Assembly: GCA_900545495.1 (NCBI GenBank)
Contig: UQZJ01000025.1
Span: forward strand, 1 to 14,991
DNA from: an uncultured Eubacteriales bacterium
GTDB lineage: Bacteria > Bacillota > Clostridia > Oscillospirales > Oscillospiraceae
DNA length: 14,991 nucleotides
Reading direction: 5' to 3'
The notes under the pieces are model-generated. The model searched no databases. It was not told the DNA's origin and was given only the letters and a program-made list of their open reading frames with translations. Position numbers and translations under genes: made by a program. Position 1 is the first letter of the stretch, and the number at the start of each line of letters is the position of its first letter. Positions 7,089-13,157 of this stretch are shown here, piece by piece.

Positions 7089-7130
7089 CGGACCAGAAGG
7101 CCGGGGGTTCGAATCCCTCACGGCGTGCCA
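7089..7130 (+). tRNA. 3' fragment of a tRNA gene (probably tRNA-Arg), incomplete
   Basis: The T arm is intact: GGGGG (7103-7107), loop TTCGAAT (7108-7114), CCCTC (7115-7119). It is followed by an acceptor strand ACGGCGT, discriminator G and encoded CCA (7128-7130). Upstream, 'CGGACCAGA' fits the end of an anticodon loop and the 3' anticodon stem. No partner TCTGG, D arm or 5' acceptor strand is present upstream, so this is not a whole tRNA. A CCG-type Arg identity is my inference from the CGGA loop end and the G discriminator. Such 3' halves are left where tyrosine-recombinase elements integrate in tRNA genes. Confidence 0.7.
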
Positions 7131-7165
7131 AAAAGACCCGAAACCGTAAGGTTTCGGGTCTTTTT
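7130..7165. terminator. Rho-independent terminator after the tRNA fragment
   Basis: AAAAAGACCCGAAACC (7130-7145) pairs perfectly with GGTTTCGGGTCTTTTT (7150-7165) around GTAA, ending in a T tract and then GTTTTG. It begins at the last base of the tRNA CCA, so it is the original terminator of that tRNA gene carried along with the fragment. It is symmetrical and could work in both directions. Confidence 0.88.
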
Positions 7166-7334
7166 GTTTTGCCCTCCACCAAAAGTTGCTTCAGCTTTAT
7201 TGCATTTCTTTCTAACGTGGGTCTGTCCGCGAGGAAATGCATTCTGACACTGCCCAGAGAGCTGACCGGATACCGCTGCACGAAAGATTATGTGCGGTCG
7301 GTTTTTGCCGCTGTATGTTTCCATAAAATTCATA

Positions 7335-7382
7335 AATATGCTGCTCCCGCATATTGAAACGCGTACTTATAAATGGTAAACT
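7335..7382 (+). promoter_or_regulatory. Promoter of the short lipoprotein gene with overlapping inverted repeat
   Basis: TTGAAA (7354-7359) and TAAACT (7377-7382) are separated by 17 bp. An inverted repeat AATATGC (7335-7341) / GCATATT (7349-7355) overlaps the left edge of the -35 and could be an operator. The gene begins about 50 bp downstream of the expected start site. Confidence 0.5.
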
Positions 7383-7433
7383 AACAATACAGAGAGGAGT
7401 CCTATCTGACAAACTGTGATTGGAGGTAGCGCT

Positions 7434-7751
7434 ATGTATCGTTCCAAAAGCCTACGCGGTATCGCCGCGATGATCGCCTTGATCGGCATGATCTGTACAT
7501 TTTCCGCCTGCTCCAGCAACGATGCACCGCAGAAGCTGTCGGAGATGGAAGAATCTGTGCTTCTTCAGCACCTTGCAGACGATGCAATCACGATCCCTGC
7601 GGGGGTTGAAATATCCACCATTCGTGATATGATCACTGATCTTGAGGCTGACCCGGACAGACCAGCACCGATTGTAGACTGGACGGTGTATGCAGATTTC
7701 TATGAAGAAGTAAGAGATTTTGTGAAAGACTATTACAGCATGAATCCGTGA
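7434..7751 (+). CDS. Short putative lipoprotein of unknown function
   Basis: A 105-residue protein. Residues 1-26 look like a lipoprotein signal: basic 'RSKSLR', a hydrophobic stretch 'GIAAMIALIGMICTFSA', then Cys26 in an F-S-A-C lipobox. The mature part is acidic and mostly helical ('KLSEMEESVLLQHLADD', 'IRDMITDLEADPDRPAP') and ends with an aromatic-rich helix 'DFYEEVRDFVKDYYSMNP'. I do not recognise a family. ATG 7434 is chosen because GGAGG (7422-7426) is 7 bp upstream; the in-frame GTG at 7416 lacks such spacing. It has its own promoter, stands alone, and faces a bidirectional terminator and the minus-strand metal genes, so it is a single-gene unit. Confidence 0.68.
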   Translation: MYRSKSLRGIAAMIALIGMICTFSACSSNDAPQKLSEMEESVLLQHLADDAITIPAGVEISTIRDMITDLEADPDRPAPIVDWTVYADFYEEVRDFVKDYYSMNP

Positions 7752-7824
7752 GGCGGAATTTGAACGCGCGAGACCACAGGACGGCAGCCGCCGTTCCGTC
7801 AGGTGCGCAGAGGTCACGAGATAC

Positions 7825-7857
7825 AAAAAAGGAAACGGCAGCGCCGTTTCCTTTTTT
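7825..7857. terminator. Bidirectional terminator between converging genes
   Basis: AAAAAAGGAAACGGC pairs with GCCGTTTCCTTTTTT around a short loop (AGC), with A and T runs on both sides. It lies between the plus-strand lipoprotein gene and the minus-strand CooT-like gene and can serve both. Confidence 0.85.
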
Positions 7858-7865
7858 ATGTTTGT

Positions 7866-8051
7866 TTACTGGCCGGACTGTCGGATGACAATGATGTTGT
7901 CCATCAGGTCGATCTTCTGGATGCTGCCGGTGACGGCAGTGGGGACGCCCATGATGTCCGTGAAGATCAGCTGACCGTCCTTCTCCGTGACGGAGGCCAC
8001 ATTTTTACACAGCACCTGCTGAGCGGTGTTGTAGACAGTGGATAGGCACAT
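7866..8051 (-). CDS. CooT-family nickel-binding protein
   Basis: A 61-residue protein with the features of the CooT family: MC at the very N-terminus (Cys2 is the Ni(II) ligand in studied members), 'STVY', a central beta-strand region 'VASVTEKDGQLIFTDIMG' and a C-terminal 'IQKIDLMDNIIVI' strand. CooT proteins are small metal-binding accessory proteins, best known from carbon monoxide dehydrogenase nickel insertion, but homologues are widespread in clostridia without that enzyme. It starts 2 bp after the His-rich gene, with GGGGGA as ribosome site, so the two are translated from one mRNA. Neighbouring His-rich and CsoR-like genes support a role in nickel or other transition-metal handling. The metal is an inference. 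Confidence 0.78.
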   Translation of the reverse strand: MCLSTVYNTAQQVLCKNVASVTEKDGQLIFTDIMGVPTAVTGSIQKIDLMDNIIVIRQSGQ

Positions 8052-8053
8052 CG

Positions 8054-8320
8054 TTATTCCCCCTTCAGGATGCGGAGGGCCTCCTCCAGCTTTTCGTTGC
8101 CCAGCGTAAAGTCCACCACCGCATCGTGGAGCAGCTGCTGGGCCTCACCGTCCACATCGTGGGCCAGCTCGTGCAGCTCCTCGGCATGGTGGCGGTTGTG
8201 ACCCAGCATATACGTCAGCAGTGCCAGCGCCTCCTCCGGCGAGTGGTGGTCGTGGGAATGGGTGTGTTCATGGTCATGGGGATGCACGTGGTCGTGATCG
8301 TGGTCGTGTTCATGGCACAT
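8054..8320 (-). CDS. Histidine-rich metal-binding protein
   Basis: An 88-residue protein. The first 26 residues are an alternating His/Asp/Glu stretch with 13 histidines ('MCHEHDHDHDHVHPHDHEHT...'), beginning with Cys2-His3. The rest is a helical domain, 'SPEEALALLTYMLGHNRHHA' then EELHELAHD, with six more histidines, ending in an acidic/leucine helix. Such His runs bind Ni(II), Co(II), Zn(II) or Cu, and occur in metallochaperones and storage proteins. I infer storage or buffering, not transport, because no membrane segment exists. It is first in a two-gene unit with the CooT-like gene, has a good promoter at 8350-8378 and a strong AGGAGG site. The His stretch makes the DNA locally repetitive (8243-8312). 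Confidence 0.8.
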   Translation of the reverse strand: MCHEHDHDHDHVHPHDHEHTHSHDHHSPEEALALLTYMLGHNRHHAEELHELAHDVDGEAQQLLHDAVVDFTLGNEKLEEALRILKGE

Positions 8321-8349
8321 AGGCCCACCTCCTATTCAAAGTTGGCTCT

Positions 8350-8378
8350 ATCTTAGCACGGCGCGGAGGAGAAGTCAA
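8350..8378 (-). promoter_or_regulatory. Promoter of the His-rich/CooT unit
   Basis: On the minus strand, TTGACT (8373-8378) and TAAGAT (8350-8355) are separated by exactly 17 bp, and the gene starts 30 bp further with AGGAGG before ATG. No G-tract palindrome like that in the divergent leader is seen here. Confidence 0.72.
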
Positions 8379-8455
8379 TTCGCCGGTGCTTTTTGCGGAT
8401 TTAGCGGACAGATACCAATAAACTGTCAATTATCTGTGCAAAACAGACAAATGAA

Positions 8456-8484
8456 TTGACATCAAAAACGGAATTATGTATAAT
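8456..8484 (+). promoter_or_regulatory. Consensus sigma-70 promoter of the metal-repressor gene
   Basis: TTGACA (8456-8461), 17-bp spacer, TATAAT (8479-8484): a perfect consensus. Expected transcription start is near 8491, leaving a ~93-nt leader. Such a strong promoter suggests tight repression by another mechanism, probably the element in the leader. Confidence 0.8.
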
Positions 8485-8506
8485 TTCCCAAAGGAAGAGG
8501 CGCTTG

Positions 8507-8550
8507 CGAGCATATCTCAAAAGGGGAGGGTGACCCGCCCTGGATGCTCG
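8507..8550 (+). promoter_or_regulatory. Structured leader element / candidate repressor operator
   Basis: Inside the leader, CGAGCAT (8507-8513) pairs perfectly with ATGCTCG (8544-8550). Enclosed is AGGGGAGGGTGACCCGCCCT (8522-8541), a near-palindrome of G-tract then C-tract. CsoR/RcnR-family repressors bind G/C-tract inverted repeats, so a DNA operator is plausible. The nested stem also allows an RNA element. I cannot match it to a known riboswitch. Confidence 0.45.
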
Positions 8551-8583
8551 GCGATCCCACGAACCGGTAAAAGGAGCAGTACA

Positions 8584-8913
8584 ATGAGCGAGAACCATGT
8601 CCACGACCATGCGGACGAAAACGGAACGACACATACCCACAGCCACCAGCACACCCACCAGCAGACGAAGGCGGTGCTCAACCGCATCTCCCGGGCGCAG
8701 GGGCATCTGGAGGCGGTGCGGAAAATGATCGAGCGGGGCGAGGACTGCGCCGAGGTGCTGGTGCAGCTCAGCGCCGTGATCTCCGCCCTGAACAGCACGG
8801 GCCGCGTGATCCTGAAGGATCACATCGCCCACTGCATCGTGGACGCGGTGGAGGCCGACGACATGGAGCCGATCGAGGCGCTGAACCAGGCTATCGACCG
8901 GTTTATGCGATAA
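8584..8913 (+). CDS. CsoR/RcnR-family metal-sensing repressor with His-rich N-terminus
   Basis: A 109-residue DUF156 repressor. The N-terminal 25 residues carry eight histidines ('HVHDHADENGTTHTHSHQHTH'). The all-helical core begins 'VLNRISRAQGHLEAVRKMIE' and contains the family ligands Cys55 (GEDCAEVL), His80 and Cys84 (KDHIAHC). C-H-C is the Cu(I) CsoR fingerprint. With an added N-terminal His it becomes H-C-H-C, as in the Ni(II) sensor InrS, so the cognate metal could be nickel/cobalt or copper. ATG 8584 follows AAAGGAG. It lies divergent to the His-rich/CooT unit and has its own consensus promoter and a G/C-tract palindrome in its leader. It is inferred to repress itself and possibly its neighbours until metal binds. 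Confidence 0.88.
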   Translation: MSENHVHDHADENGTTHTHSHQHTHQQTKAVLNRISRAQGHLEAVRKMIERGEDCAEVLVQLSAVISALNSTGRVILKDHIAHCIVDAVEADDMEPIEALNQAIDRFMR

Positions 8914-8945
8914 GCGCCGTGTGCCTAAAACGACGTGACGGCGCG

Positions 8946-8974
8946 TTGACAGCCGACAGCGGCGCAGCTATAAT
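8946..8974 (+). promoter_or_regulatory. Consensus promoter of the flavodoxin-like gene
   Basis: TTGACA (8946-8951), 17-bp spacer, TATAAT (8969-8974). The expected start is near 8981, directly on AGGAGG (8981-8986), so the leader is only ~14 nt. Just upstream, GCGCCGT (8914-8920) / ACGGCGC (8938-8944) forms a stem without a T tract, a weak candidate for ending the repressor transcript. Confidence 0.75.
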
Positions 8975-8994
8975 AGTGACAGGAGGAATGTCCG

Positions 8995-9504
8995 ATGATC
9001 TCAGCCATCGTGTACACATCCAACAGCGGCTATACCGCGGAATATGCGCGGATGCTGGGGGAGCTGACCGGCCTGCCGGTGTATGACCTGCATCGGGTGA
9101 GCGACCCGCAGCCCCAGCGGGAGGTCATCTTCCTGGGTTGGCTCATGGCGGGCAATGTCAAGGGATACGCCAAGGCTGACCGGCTCTACAAGGTGCGCGC
9201 CGTATGTCAGGTGGGGATGGGGCCTGCCACGAAGGCCGCGTCGGACAAGCTGCGGCAGAAGCTGAAGCTGTCGCCGGAGGTGCAGGTGTTCACCTTACAG
9301 GGTGGCTTTGATATCCGCAGGCTCCATGGGCCGTACAAATGGATCATGCAGATGAAATGCCGGGATATCCGCCGAACGTTGGAGGGGAAGGCGAGCCTGA
9401 CCCCCGCCCAGCAGCTGACCTACGACATGGCCAAAAGGGGTGCCAGCGCTGTAAAGCAGGAGAACTTGACAGATATTGTGAATTGGTATAAAACGACGAG
9501 ATAA
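8995..9504 (+). CDS. Flavodoxin-like domain protein
   Basis: A 169-residue protein. The N-terminus 'ISAIVYTSNSGYTAEYARML' is the first strand plus FMN-phosphate loop (TSNSGYT, residues 8-14) of flavodoxin-fold proteins. The following strands 'EVIFLGWLMAGNV' and 'RAVCQVGMGPA' fit the fold. The C-terminal part ('LHGPYKWIMQMKCRDIRRTL') is like flavodoxin-domain proteins related to HemG-type protoporphyrinogen oxidase more than to short electron-transfer flavodoxins. FMN binding and a redox role are inferred; the partner is unknown. It has its own consensus promoter and AGGAGG 8 bp before ATG. A small basic membrane-protein gene starts 11 bp downstream and htpG follows, which may indicate a stress-linked unit. 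Confidence 0.82.
   Translation: MISAIVYTSNSGYTAEYARMLGELTGLPVYDLHRVSDPQPQREVIFLGWLMAGNVKGYAKADRLYKVRAVCQVGMGPATKAASDKLRQKLKLSPEVQVFTLQGGFDIRRLHGPYKWIMQMKCRDIRRTLEGKASLTPAQQLTYDMAKRGASAVKQENLTDIVNWYKTTR
9466..9494 (+). promoter_or_regulatory. Internal promoter within the 3' end of the flavodoxin-like gene
   Basis: TTGACA (9466-9471), 17 bp, TAAAAC (9489-9494). A transcript from here would begin near 9501, on the AAGGAGG ribosome site of the small membrane-protein gene, again giving a ~15-nt leader. It could drive that gene and htpG independently. Confidence 0.45.
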
Positions 9505-9515
9505 GGAGGCTGCCC

Positions 9516-9797
9516 ATGAAGAAGTTTTTACATGTGCTCGCCGATGTGGCGAAGAAGGCGGCGAGCGTCGCGCTGTCGCTGGTAGGGAAAGGCGTATCAC
9601 TGGGGCTTTCCGCGGCCAGAAGCGCCGTCGCCGCGGTGGGACGTCTGGCGGCGAGGCTGTCCGGCAAACTGGCCCGGTGCATGGGCGGTAAGCTGAAAGC
9701 GCATCTGGCGCCGACGCTGCTGGGTGTGATGATCGTGTCCGGCTCTGTGGCGCTGCTGTCCTGCGTGGGCTGGCTGGTGGCCCGGAAAGCGCGGTAA
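9516..9797 (+). CDS. Small basic amphipathic membrane protein, unknown function
   Basis: A 93-residue, strongly basic protein rich in Ala, Lys and Arg. Residues 1-63 are a series of amphipathic helices with lysine or arginine every 3-5 positions ('VLADVAKKAASVALSLVGKG', 'AARSAVAAVGRLAARLSGKL'). Residues 65-88 form one transmembrane helix ending in a basic KAR tail. No family is recognised. It has a strong AAGGAGG ribosome site and starts 11 bp after the flavodoxin-like gene; htpG begins 89 bp after its stop. The shape suggests a membrane-surface-binding protein. Assignment to stress biology rests only on the htpG linkage. Confidence 0.65.
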   Translation: MKKFLHVLADVAKKAASVALSLVGKGVSLGLSAARSAVAAVGRLAARLSGKLARCMGGKLKAHLAPTLLGVMIVSGSVALLSCVGWLVARKAR

Positions 9798-9819
9798 GCA
9801 CCGCAAAAAGGTATACAAC

Positions 9820-9844
9820 GGGGAGGTGCGCTGCGCATCTCCCC
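9820..9844 (+). promoter_or_regulatory. Hairpin upstream of htpG
   Basis: GGGGAGGTGC (9820-9829) pairs with GCATCTCCCC (9835-9844; one G-U) around a 5-nt loop. No T tract follows, so it is not a standard terminator. It lies ~29 nt before the htpG ribosome site and may shape translation or mRNA stability. No CIRCE (HrcA) repeat is visible. Confidence 0.5.
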
Positions 9845-9886
9845 GAAACGCTGTGAAGCGATATCAACGCAAAAGGAGTGTCCTGT

Positions 9887-11773
9887 ATGGAAAGAAAAGA
9901 ATTTAAGGCGGAGTCCAAGCGGCTGTTGGATCTGATGATCAACTCCATCTACACCCACAAGGAGATCTTCCTGCGGGAGATCATCTCCAACGCCTCCGAC
10001 GCCATCGACAAGCTGTGCTACCTCAGCCTGACCGATGACAAGGTGGGCATCAAGCGGGATGAATTTGCCATCAGGCTGGTGCTGGACAAGGAAAAACGGC
10101 TGCTGACCGTCAGCGACAACGGCATTGGCATGGATCGGGAGGATCTGGAGAGCAATCTGGGCGTCATCGCCTCCTCCGGCAGCCTCAAGTTCCGGCAGGA
10201 GATGGACGGCGACGTCGGTGCGGATACCGACATTATCGGCCAGTTCGGCGTGGGCTTCTACTCCGCCTTTATGGTGGCGGACGAGATCACCGTCATCACC
10301 AGAAAGTACGGGCAGGAGCAGGCGTGGAAGTGGCAGTCCACCGGCGTGGACGGCTACACCATCGAGCCCTGCGAGAAGGAGACGGTGGGCACCGACATCA
10401 TCATGCACATCAAGGAGGACGGCGAGGAGAAGGACGAGTACAGCCAGTATCTGCGGGAGTACCCGCTGCAAAAGCTGGTGAAGAAGTATTCCGACTACAT
10501 CCGCTTCCCCATTCGTATGGAGCTTCCCCATCCCGTCCTGAAGGAGGGCAGCACCGAGGAGAACCCGGAGTACGAGGAGAAGTTCGAGTGGGAGACCCTC
10601 AACAGCATGGTGCCTCTGTGGCAGCGGAAGAAGGGCGACGTCACCAAGGAGGAGTACGACGAGTTCTATCAGCAGCGTTTTGCCGACCCCAACCCGCCGC
10701 TGAGCGTCATCACCGTGTCCGCCGAGGGTGCTGTGACCTACAAGGCTATGCTGTTTATCCCGTCCAAGGCCACCGGGCGGTATTACACAGAGGACTACGA
10801 GAGCGGTTTGCAGCTCTACTCTGCCGGAGTGATGATCATGGACAAGTGCGCCGATCTGGTGCCGGAGTGCTTCAACTTTGTCCGGGGCGTGGTGGACTCG
10901 CCTGACCTGAATCTGAACATCTCCCGTGAGCTTTTGCAGCACGACCGGCAGCTGAAGCTCATCTGCACCAATCTGGAGAAGAAGATCAAGGCGGAGCTGG
11001 AGCGTCTGCTGCGGGACGAGCGGGAGAAGTACGAGCAGTTCTGGCAGAGCTATGGTCGGCAGCTGAAAATGTGCGCCATGGACAACTACGGCGCCAAGAA
11101 GGAGACTTTGCAGGATCTGCTGCTGTTCTACTCCTCCACGGAGAAGAAGCTGGTGACATTGGCGGAGTATGTGGGCCGGATGCAGGAGGGGCAGAAGTAC
11201 ATCTACTTCGCCTCCGGCGACACGGTGGAGGCCATCGACCATATGCCGCAGACAGAGCTGCTGAAGGATCACAGCATGGAGATCCTGTACTTTACGGATA
11301 AGGCGGACGAGTTCCTGTCTGATATCCTGCATACCTATCAGGATAAGCCCTTCCGCTCCGCCATTGACGGCGATCTGGAGCTGGGGGACGAGCAGAAGCC
11401 GGACGAGACCGAGCATTATAAGGAGTCCTTCGGCTTCATCAAGGAGGTCTTGGGCGACCGCGTGGACACGGTGAAGGCATCCACCAAGCTGAAGACCCAT
11501 CCGGTGTGCCTCACCAGCGGCGAGGGCGTGACCTTCGAGATGGAGAAGTACTTCACGGCGGTACAGCCGGAGCTGGGGCTGAAGGCCAAGCGCATTCTGG
11601 AGCTCAACGTGGATCATCCGGCGTTTATGGCGCTTGAGACGGCGCGGGTGCTGGATCCGGAGCGTGCCAAGAAGTACGTGGAGATCCTGTATAACCAGGC
11701 GCTCCTCATCGCGGGGCTGCCCATCGAAAACCCATCGGCCTACACCGACCTGCTTTGCTCCCTCTGGAAATAA
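9887..11773 (+). CDS. htpG: Molecular chaperone HtpG (Hsp90)
   Basis: A 628-residue Hsp90 of full bacterial length. N-terminal ATPase domain: 'FLREIISNASDAIDKL' (catalytic Glu and conserved Asn), 'DNGIGMDREDL', the lid region and 'IIGQFGVGFYSAFMVA'. The middle domain includes 'PDLNLNISRELLQ' with the catalytic-loop arginine. The C-terminal dimerisation domain has no MEEVD tail, as expected for bacteria. It folds or protects client proteins in the cytoplasm using ATP. ATG 9887 is chosen because AAGGAG lies 8 bp upstream; the in-frame codon at 9878 is buried in that site. It ends in a strong terminator at 11776-11813. It is linked to a small membrane protein and a flavodoxin-like gene, not to dnaK or groE. 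Confidence 0.97.
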   Translation: MERKEFKAESKRLLDLMINSIYTHKEIFLREIISNASDAIDKLCYLSLTDDKVGIKRDEFAIRLVLDKEKRLLTVSDNGIGMDREDLESNLGVIASSGSLKFRQEMDGDVGADTDIIGQFGVGFYSAFMVADEITVITRKYGQEQAWKWQSTGVDGYTIEPCEKETVGTDIIMHIKEDGEEKDEYSQYLREYPLQKLVKKYSDYIRFPIRMELPHPVLKEGSTEENPEYEEKFEWETLNSMVPLWQRKKGDVTKEEYDEFYQQRFADPNPPLSVITVSAEGAVTYKAMLFIPSKATGRYYTEDYESGLQLYSAGVMIMDKCADLVPECFNFVRGVVDSPDLNLNISRELLQHDRQLKLICTNLEKKIKAELERLLRDEREKYEQFWQSYGRQLKMCAMDNYGAKKETLQDLLLFYSSTEKKLVTLAEYVGRMQEGQKYIYFASGDTVEAIDHMPQTELLKDHSMEILYFTDKADEFLSDILHTYQDKPFRSAIDGDLELGDEQKPDETEHYKESFGFIKEVLGDRVDTVKASTKLKTHPVCLTSGEGVTFEMEKYFTAVQPELGLKAKRILELNVDHPAFMALETARVLDPERAKKYVEILYNQALLIAGLPIENPSAYTDLLCSLWK

Positions 11774-11778
11774 ACCGA

Positions 11779-11812
11779 AAAAAGGATGACCGCTTTGCGG
11801 TCATCCTTTTTT
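11779..11812. terminator. Rho-independent terminator of htpG
   Basis: AAAAAAGGATGACCGC pairs perfectly with GCGGTCATCCTTTTTT around a TTT loop. It follows the htpG stop by a few bases and separates it from the dehydratase operon. Confidence 0.9.
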
Positions 11813-11843
11813 GCAATAATCAACAAAAAACGCGGTTCTGTTC

Positions 11844-11872
11844 TTGCGGGATTTGACGGAAAGTGATAAAAT
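11844..11872 (+). promoter_or_regulatory. Probable promoter of the dehydratase operon
   Basis: TTGCGG (11844-11849), 17-bp spacer, TAAAAT (11867-11872) preceded by TGA, an extended -10. The leader of ~80 nt contains CAGGGA / TCCCTG (11925-11939), a hairpin ending 5 bp before the ribosome site AAGGAG. Confidence 0.5.
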
Positions 11873-11957
11873 GCAAACATAAGCGTGCACATGGTGTGCC
11901 AAGCACAGACAAATCGCCAAAATTCAGGGAGCGTCCCTGTCAAAAGGAGTTTTGCCC

Positions 11958-13157
11958 ATGAAAGACTTGAAGCACATGATCTTTTTCGAGGAGCTGCTGC
12001 GGCAGTCCCACAACACGCTGGTGCAGCAGGCCGTCGACGAGGGACAGTTGGCGTTGGGGTATAACTGCTACTATATCCCGGAGGTGCTGCTGAACCTGAA
12101 GGGCTGCTTTTCCTCGCGGCTGCGGGCACCCAACAGCGGTACGGCGGAGGTGGCGTCGTACTACATGACCAACCGGAACTGTCCCTATGTGCGCTGTATT
12201 TTGGAGCGCGCCATTGAGGGCGGCTTCAACTACCTGAACGCGCTGTTCGGCGCGGAGGGCTGCGCTGCCATGGAGCGGATGGAGGAGCATTTTGCCCTGC
12301 TCCAGCCGGTGCAGAATCCGCAGTTCGTTACCACCATCATCGATCCGCCCATGAAGGGGGACGAGACCAGTCTGGACTACTACAAGGCCCAGCTGCAGCT
12401 GAAGGTGCTGGATGTGCTCCGCGACCACTACGGGGTGGACGTGTCCGATGCGGCGCTGTGGGAGGCGGTAGAGCGCCACAACCGGCTTTGCCGCGTGGTC
12501 ACTGCCATCGGGGACTTCCGAAAGCTGGAAAACCCGCCCATCACCGGGTATGAGTACCATGTGATCGTGCTGGTCAGCCAGGTCTGTCCCCACGACCTGA
12601 TCCTGCCCTATCTGGAGGAGACGCTGAAGGAGCTGCAAACAAGGCAGCCGGAGCCGGTATTCCCGTTCCGCGCCCGCGTGGTGGTGGCGGGCAGCGAGAT
12701 CGACGATCCGGAGTTCACCAAGCTTCTGGAGATGTGCGGCGCCATGGTGGTGGCGGATCGCTACTGCTTCGGCGGCTTCCCCGGCCGGGAGAAGATCGAG
12801 ATACGGGAGGGGGAGGCGGCGTTTGACGCCATCTGCCGCCACTATCTCCACCATAACCAGTGCGTCCGGTTCATGGACGGCGGGAAGATCGACCAGCGCC
12901 ATCAGGAGCTCCGGCGGCTGGTACGGGAGTACCGCGCCGACGGCGTGATCTACGAGAGCATGAAATTCTGCGAGTTCTGGAGCTACGAAAAGGTGTTGGC
13001 CAGCCACGTTTTGCAGCAGGAGATGGGCATCCCGTGCTGTACCATTGAGAAGGAGTATAACCTCGGCTCCGTGGGACAGCTTCGTACCCGGTTCCAGGCC
13101 TTTGTGGAGAGTCTGGAGATCAAGAAGCTCGGCGCCGAGAAGGAGGGAAAACTGTGA
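11958..13157 (+). CDS. 2-hydroxyacyl-CoA dehydratase family protein (smaller subunit)
   Basis: A 399-residue protein of the 2-hydroxyacyl-CoA dehydratase D-component / benzoyl-CoA reductase family. Family landmarks are 'ALGYNCYYIPEVLLNLKG' (Cys37), 'NRNCPYVRC' (Cys75 or Cys80), 'YESMKFCEFWSYE' (Cys338) and the C-terminal 'GQLRTRFQAFVES'. Cys37, Cys75 and Cys338 are the expected iron-sulfur ligands. Characterised members remove water from 2-hydroxyacyl-CoA by a ketyl-radical route in amino-acid fermentation (glutamate, lactate, phenyllactate); the substrate here is not evident. ATG 11958 is preceded by AAGGAG with 8-bp spacing; an in-frame TTG at 11952 lies too close to that site. It overlaps the next subunit gene by 4 bp (GTGA), typical of a heterodimer. 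Confidence 0.86.
   Translation: MKDLKHMIFFEELLRQSHNTLVQQAVDEGQLALGYNCYYIPEVLLNLKGCFSSRLRAPNSGTAEVASYYMTNRNCPYVRCILERAIEGGFNYLNALFGAEGCAAMERMEEHFALLQPVQNPQFVTTIIDPPMKGDETSLDYYKAQLQLKVLDVLRDHYGVDVSDAALWEAVERHNRLCRVVTAIGDFRKLENPPITGYEYHVIVLVSQVCPHDLILPYLEETLKELQTRQPEPVFPFRARVVVAGSEIDDPEFTKLLEMCGAMVVADRYCFGGFPGREKIEIREGEAAFDAICRHYLHHNQCVRFMDGGKIDQRHQELRRLVREYRADGVIYESMKFCEFWSYEKVLASHVLQQEMGIPCCTIEKEYNLGSVGQLRTRFQAFVESLEIKKLGAEKEGKL

Noticed and set aside
7080..7130. Complete tRNA with anticodon ACG
   Set aside because: CTACGGA looks like an anticodon loop, but the 5' side does not pair with CCAGA and no D arm or 5' acceptor strand is present.
6880..7281. Minus-strand frame over the tRNA fragment
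   Set aside because: It contains the 'REGFEPP'-type string that arises when a T arm is translated in antisense; a well-known spurious gene type.
8243..8312. Short tandem DNA repeats, considered as CRISPR or satellite
   Set aside because: The periodicity is explained by His-Asp/His-Glu codons of the His-rich protein; no spacers.
8491..8583. NiCo (czcD), manganese (yybP-ykoY) or fluoride riboswitch
   Set aside because: The conserved core sequences of these classes, as I recall them, are not visible; only a stem and a G/C palindrome are seen.
9798..9886. CIRCE operator for HrcA upstream of htpG
   Set aside because: The TTAGCACTC-N9-GAGTGCTAA pattern is absent.
9344..11617. Long open frame on the minus strand opposite htpG and the flavodoxin-like gene
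   Set aside because: It mirrors strong GC3 coding genes on the other strand, is rich in Leu/Val/His/Gln without family pattern, and has no ribosome site; a shadow frame.
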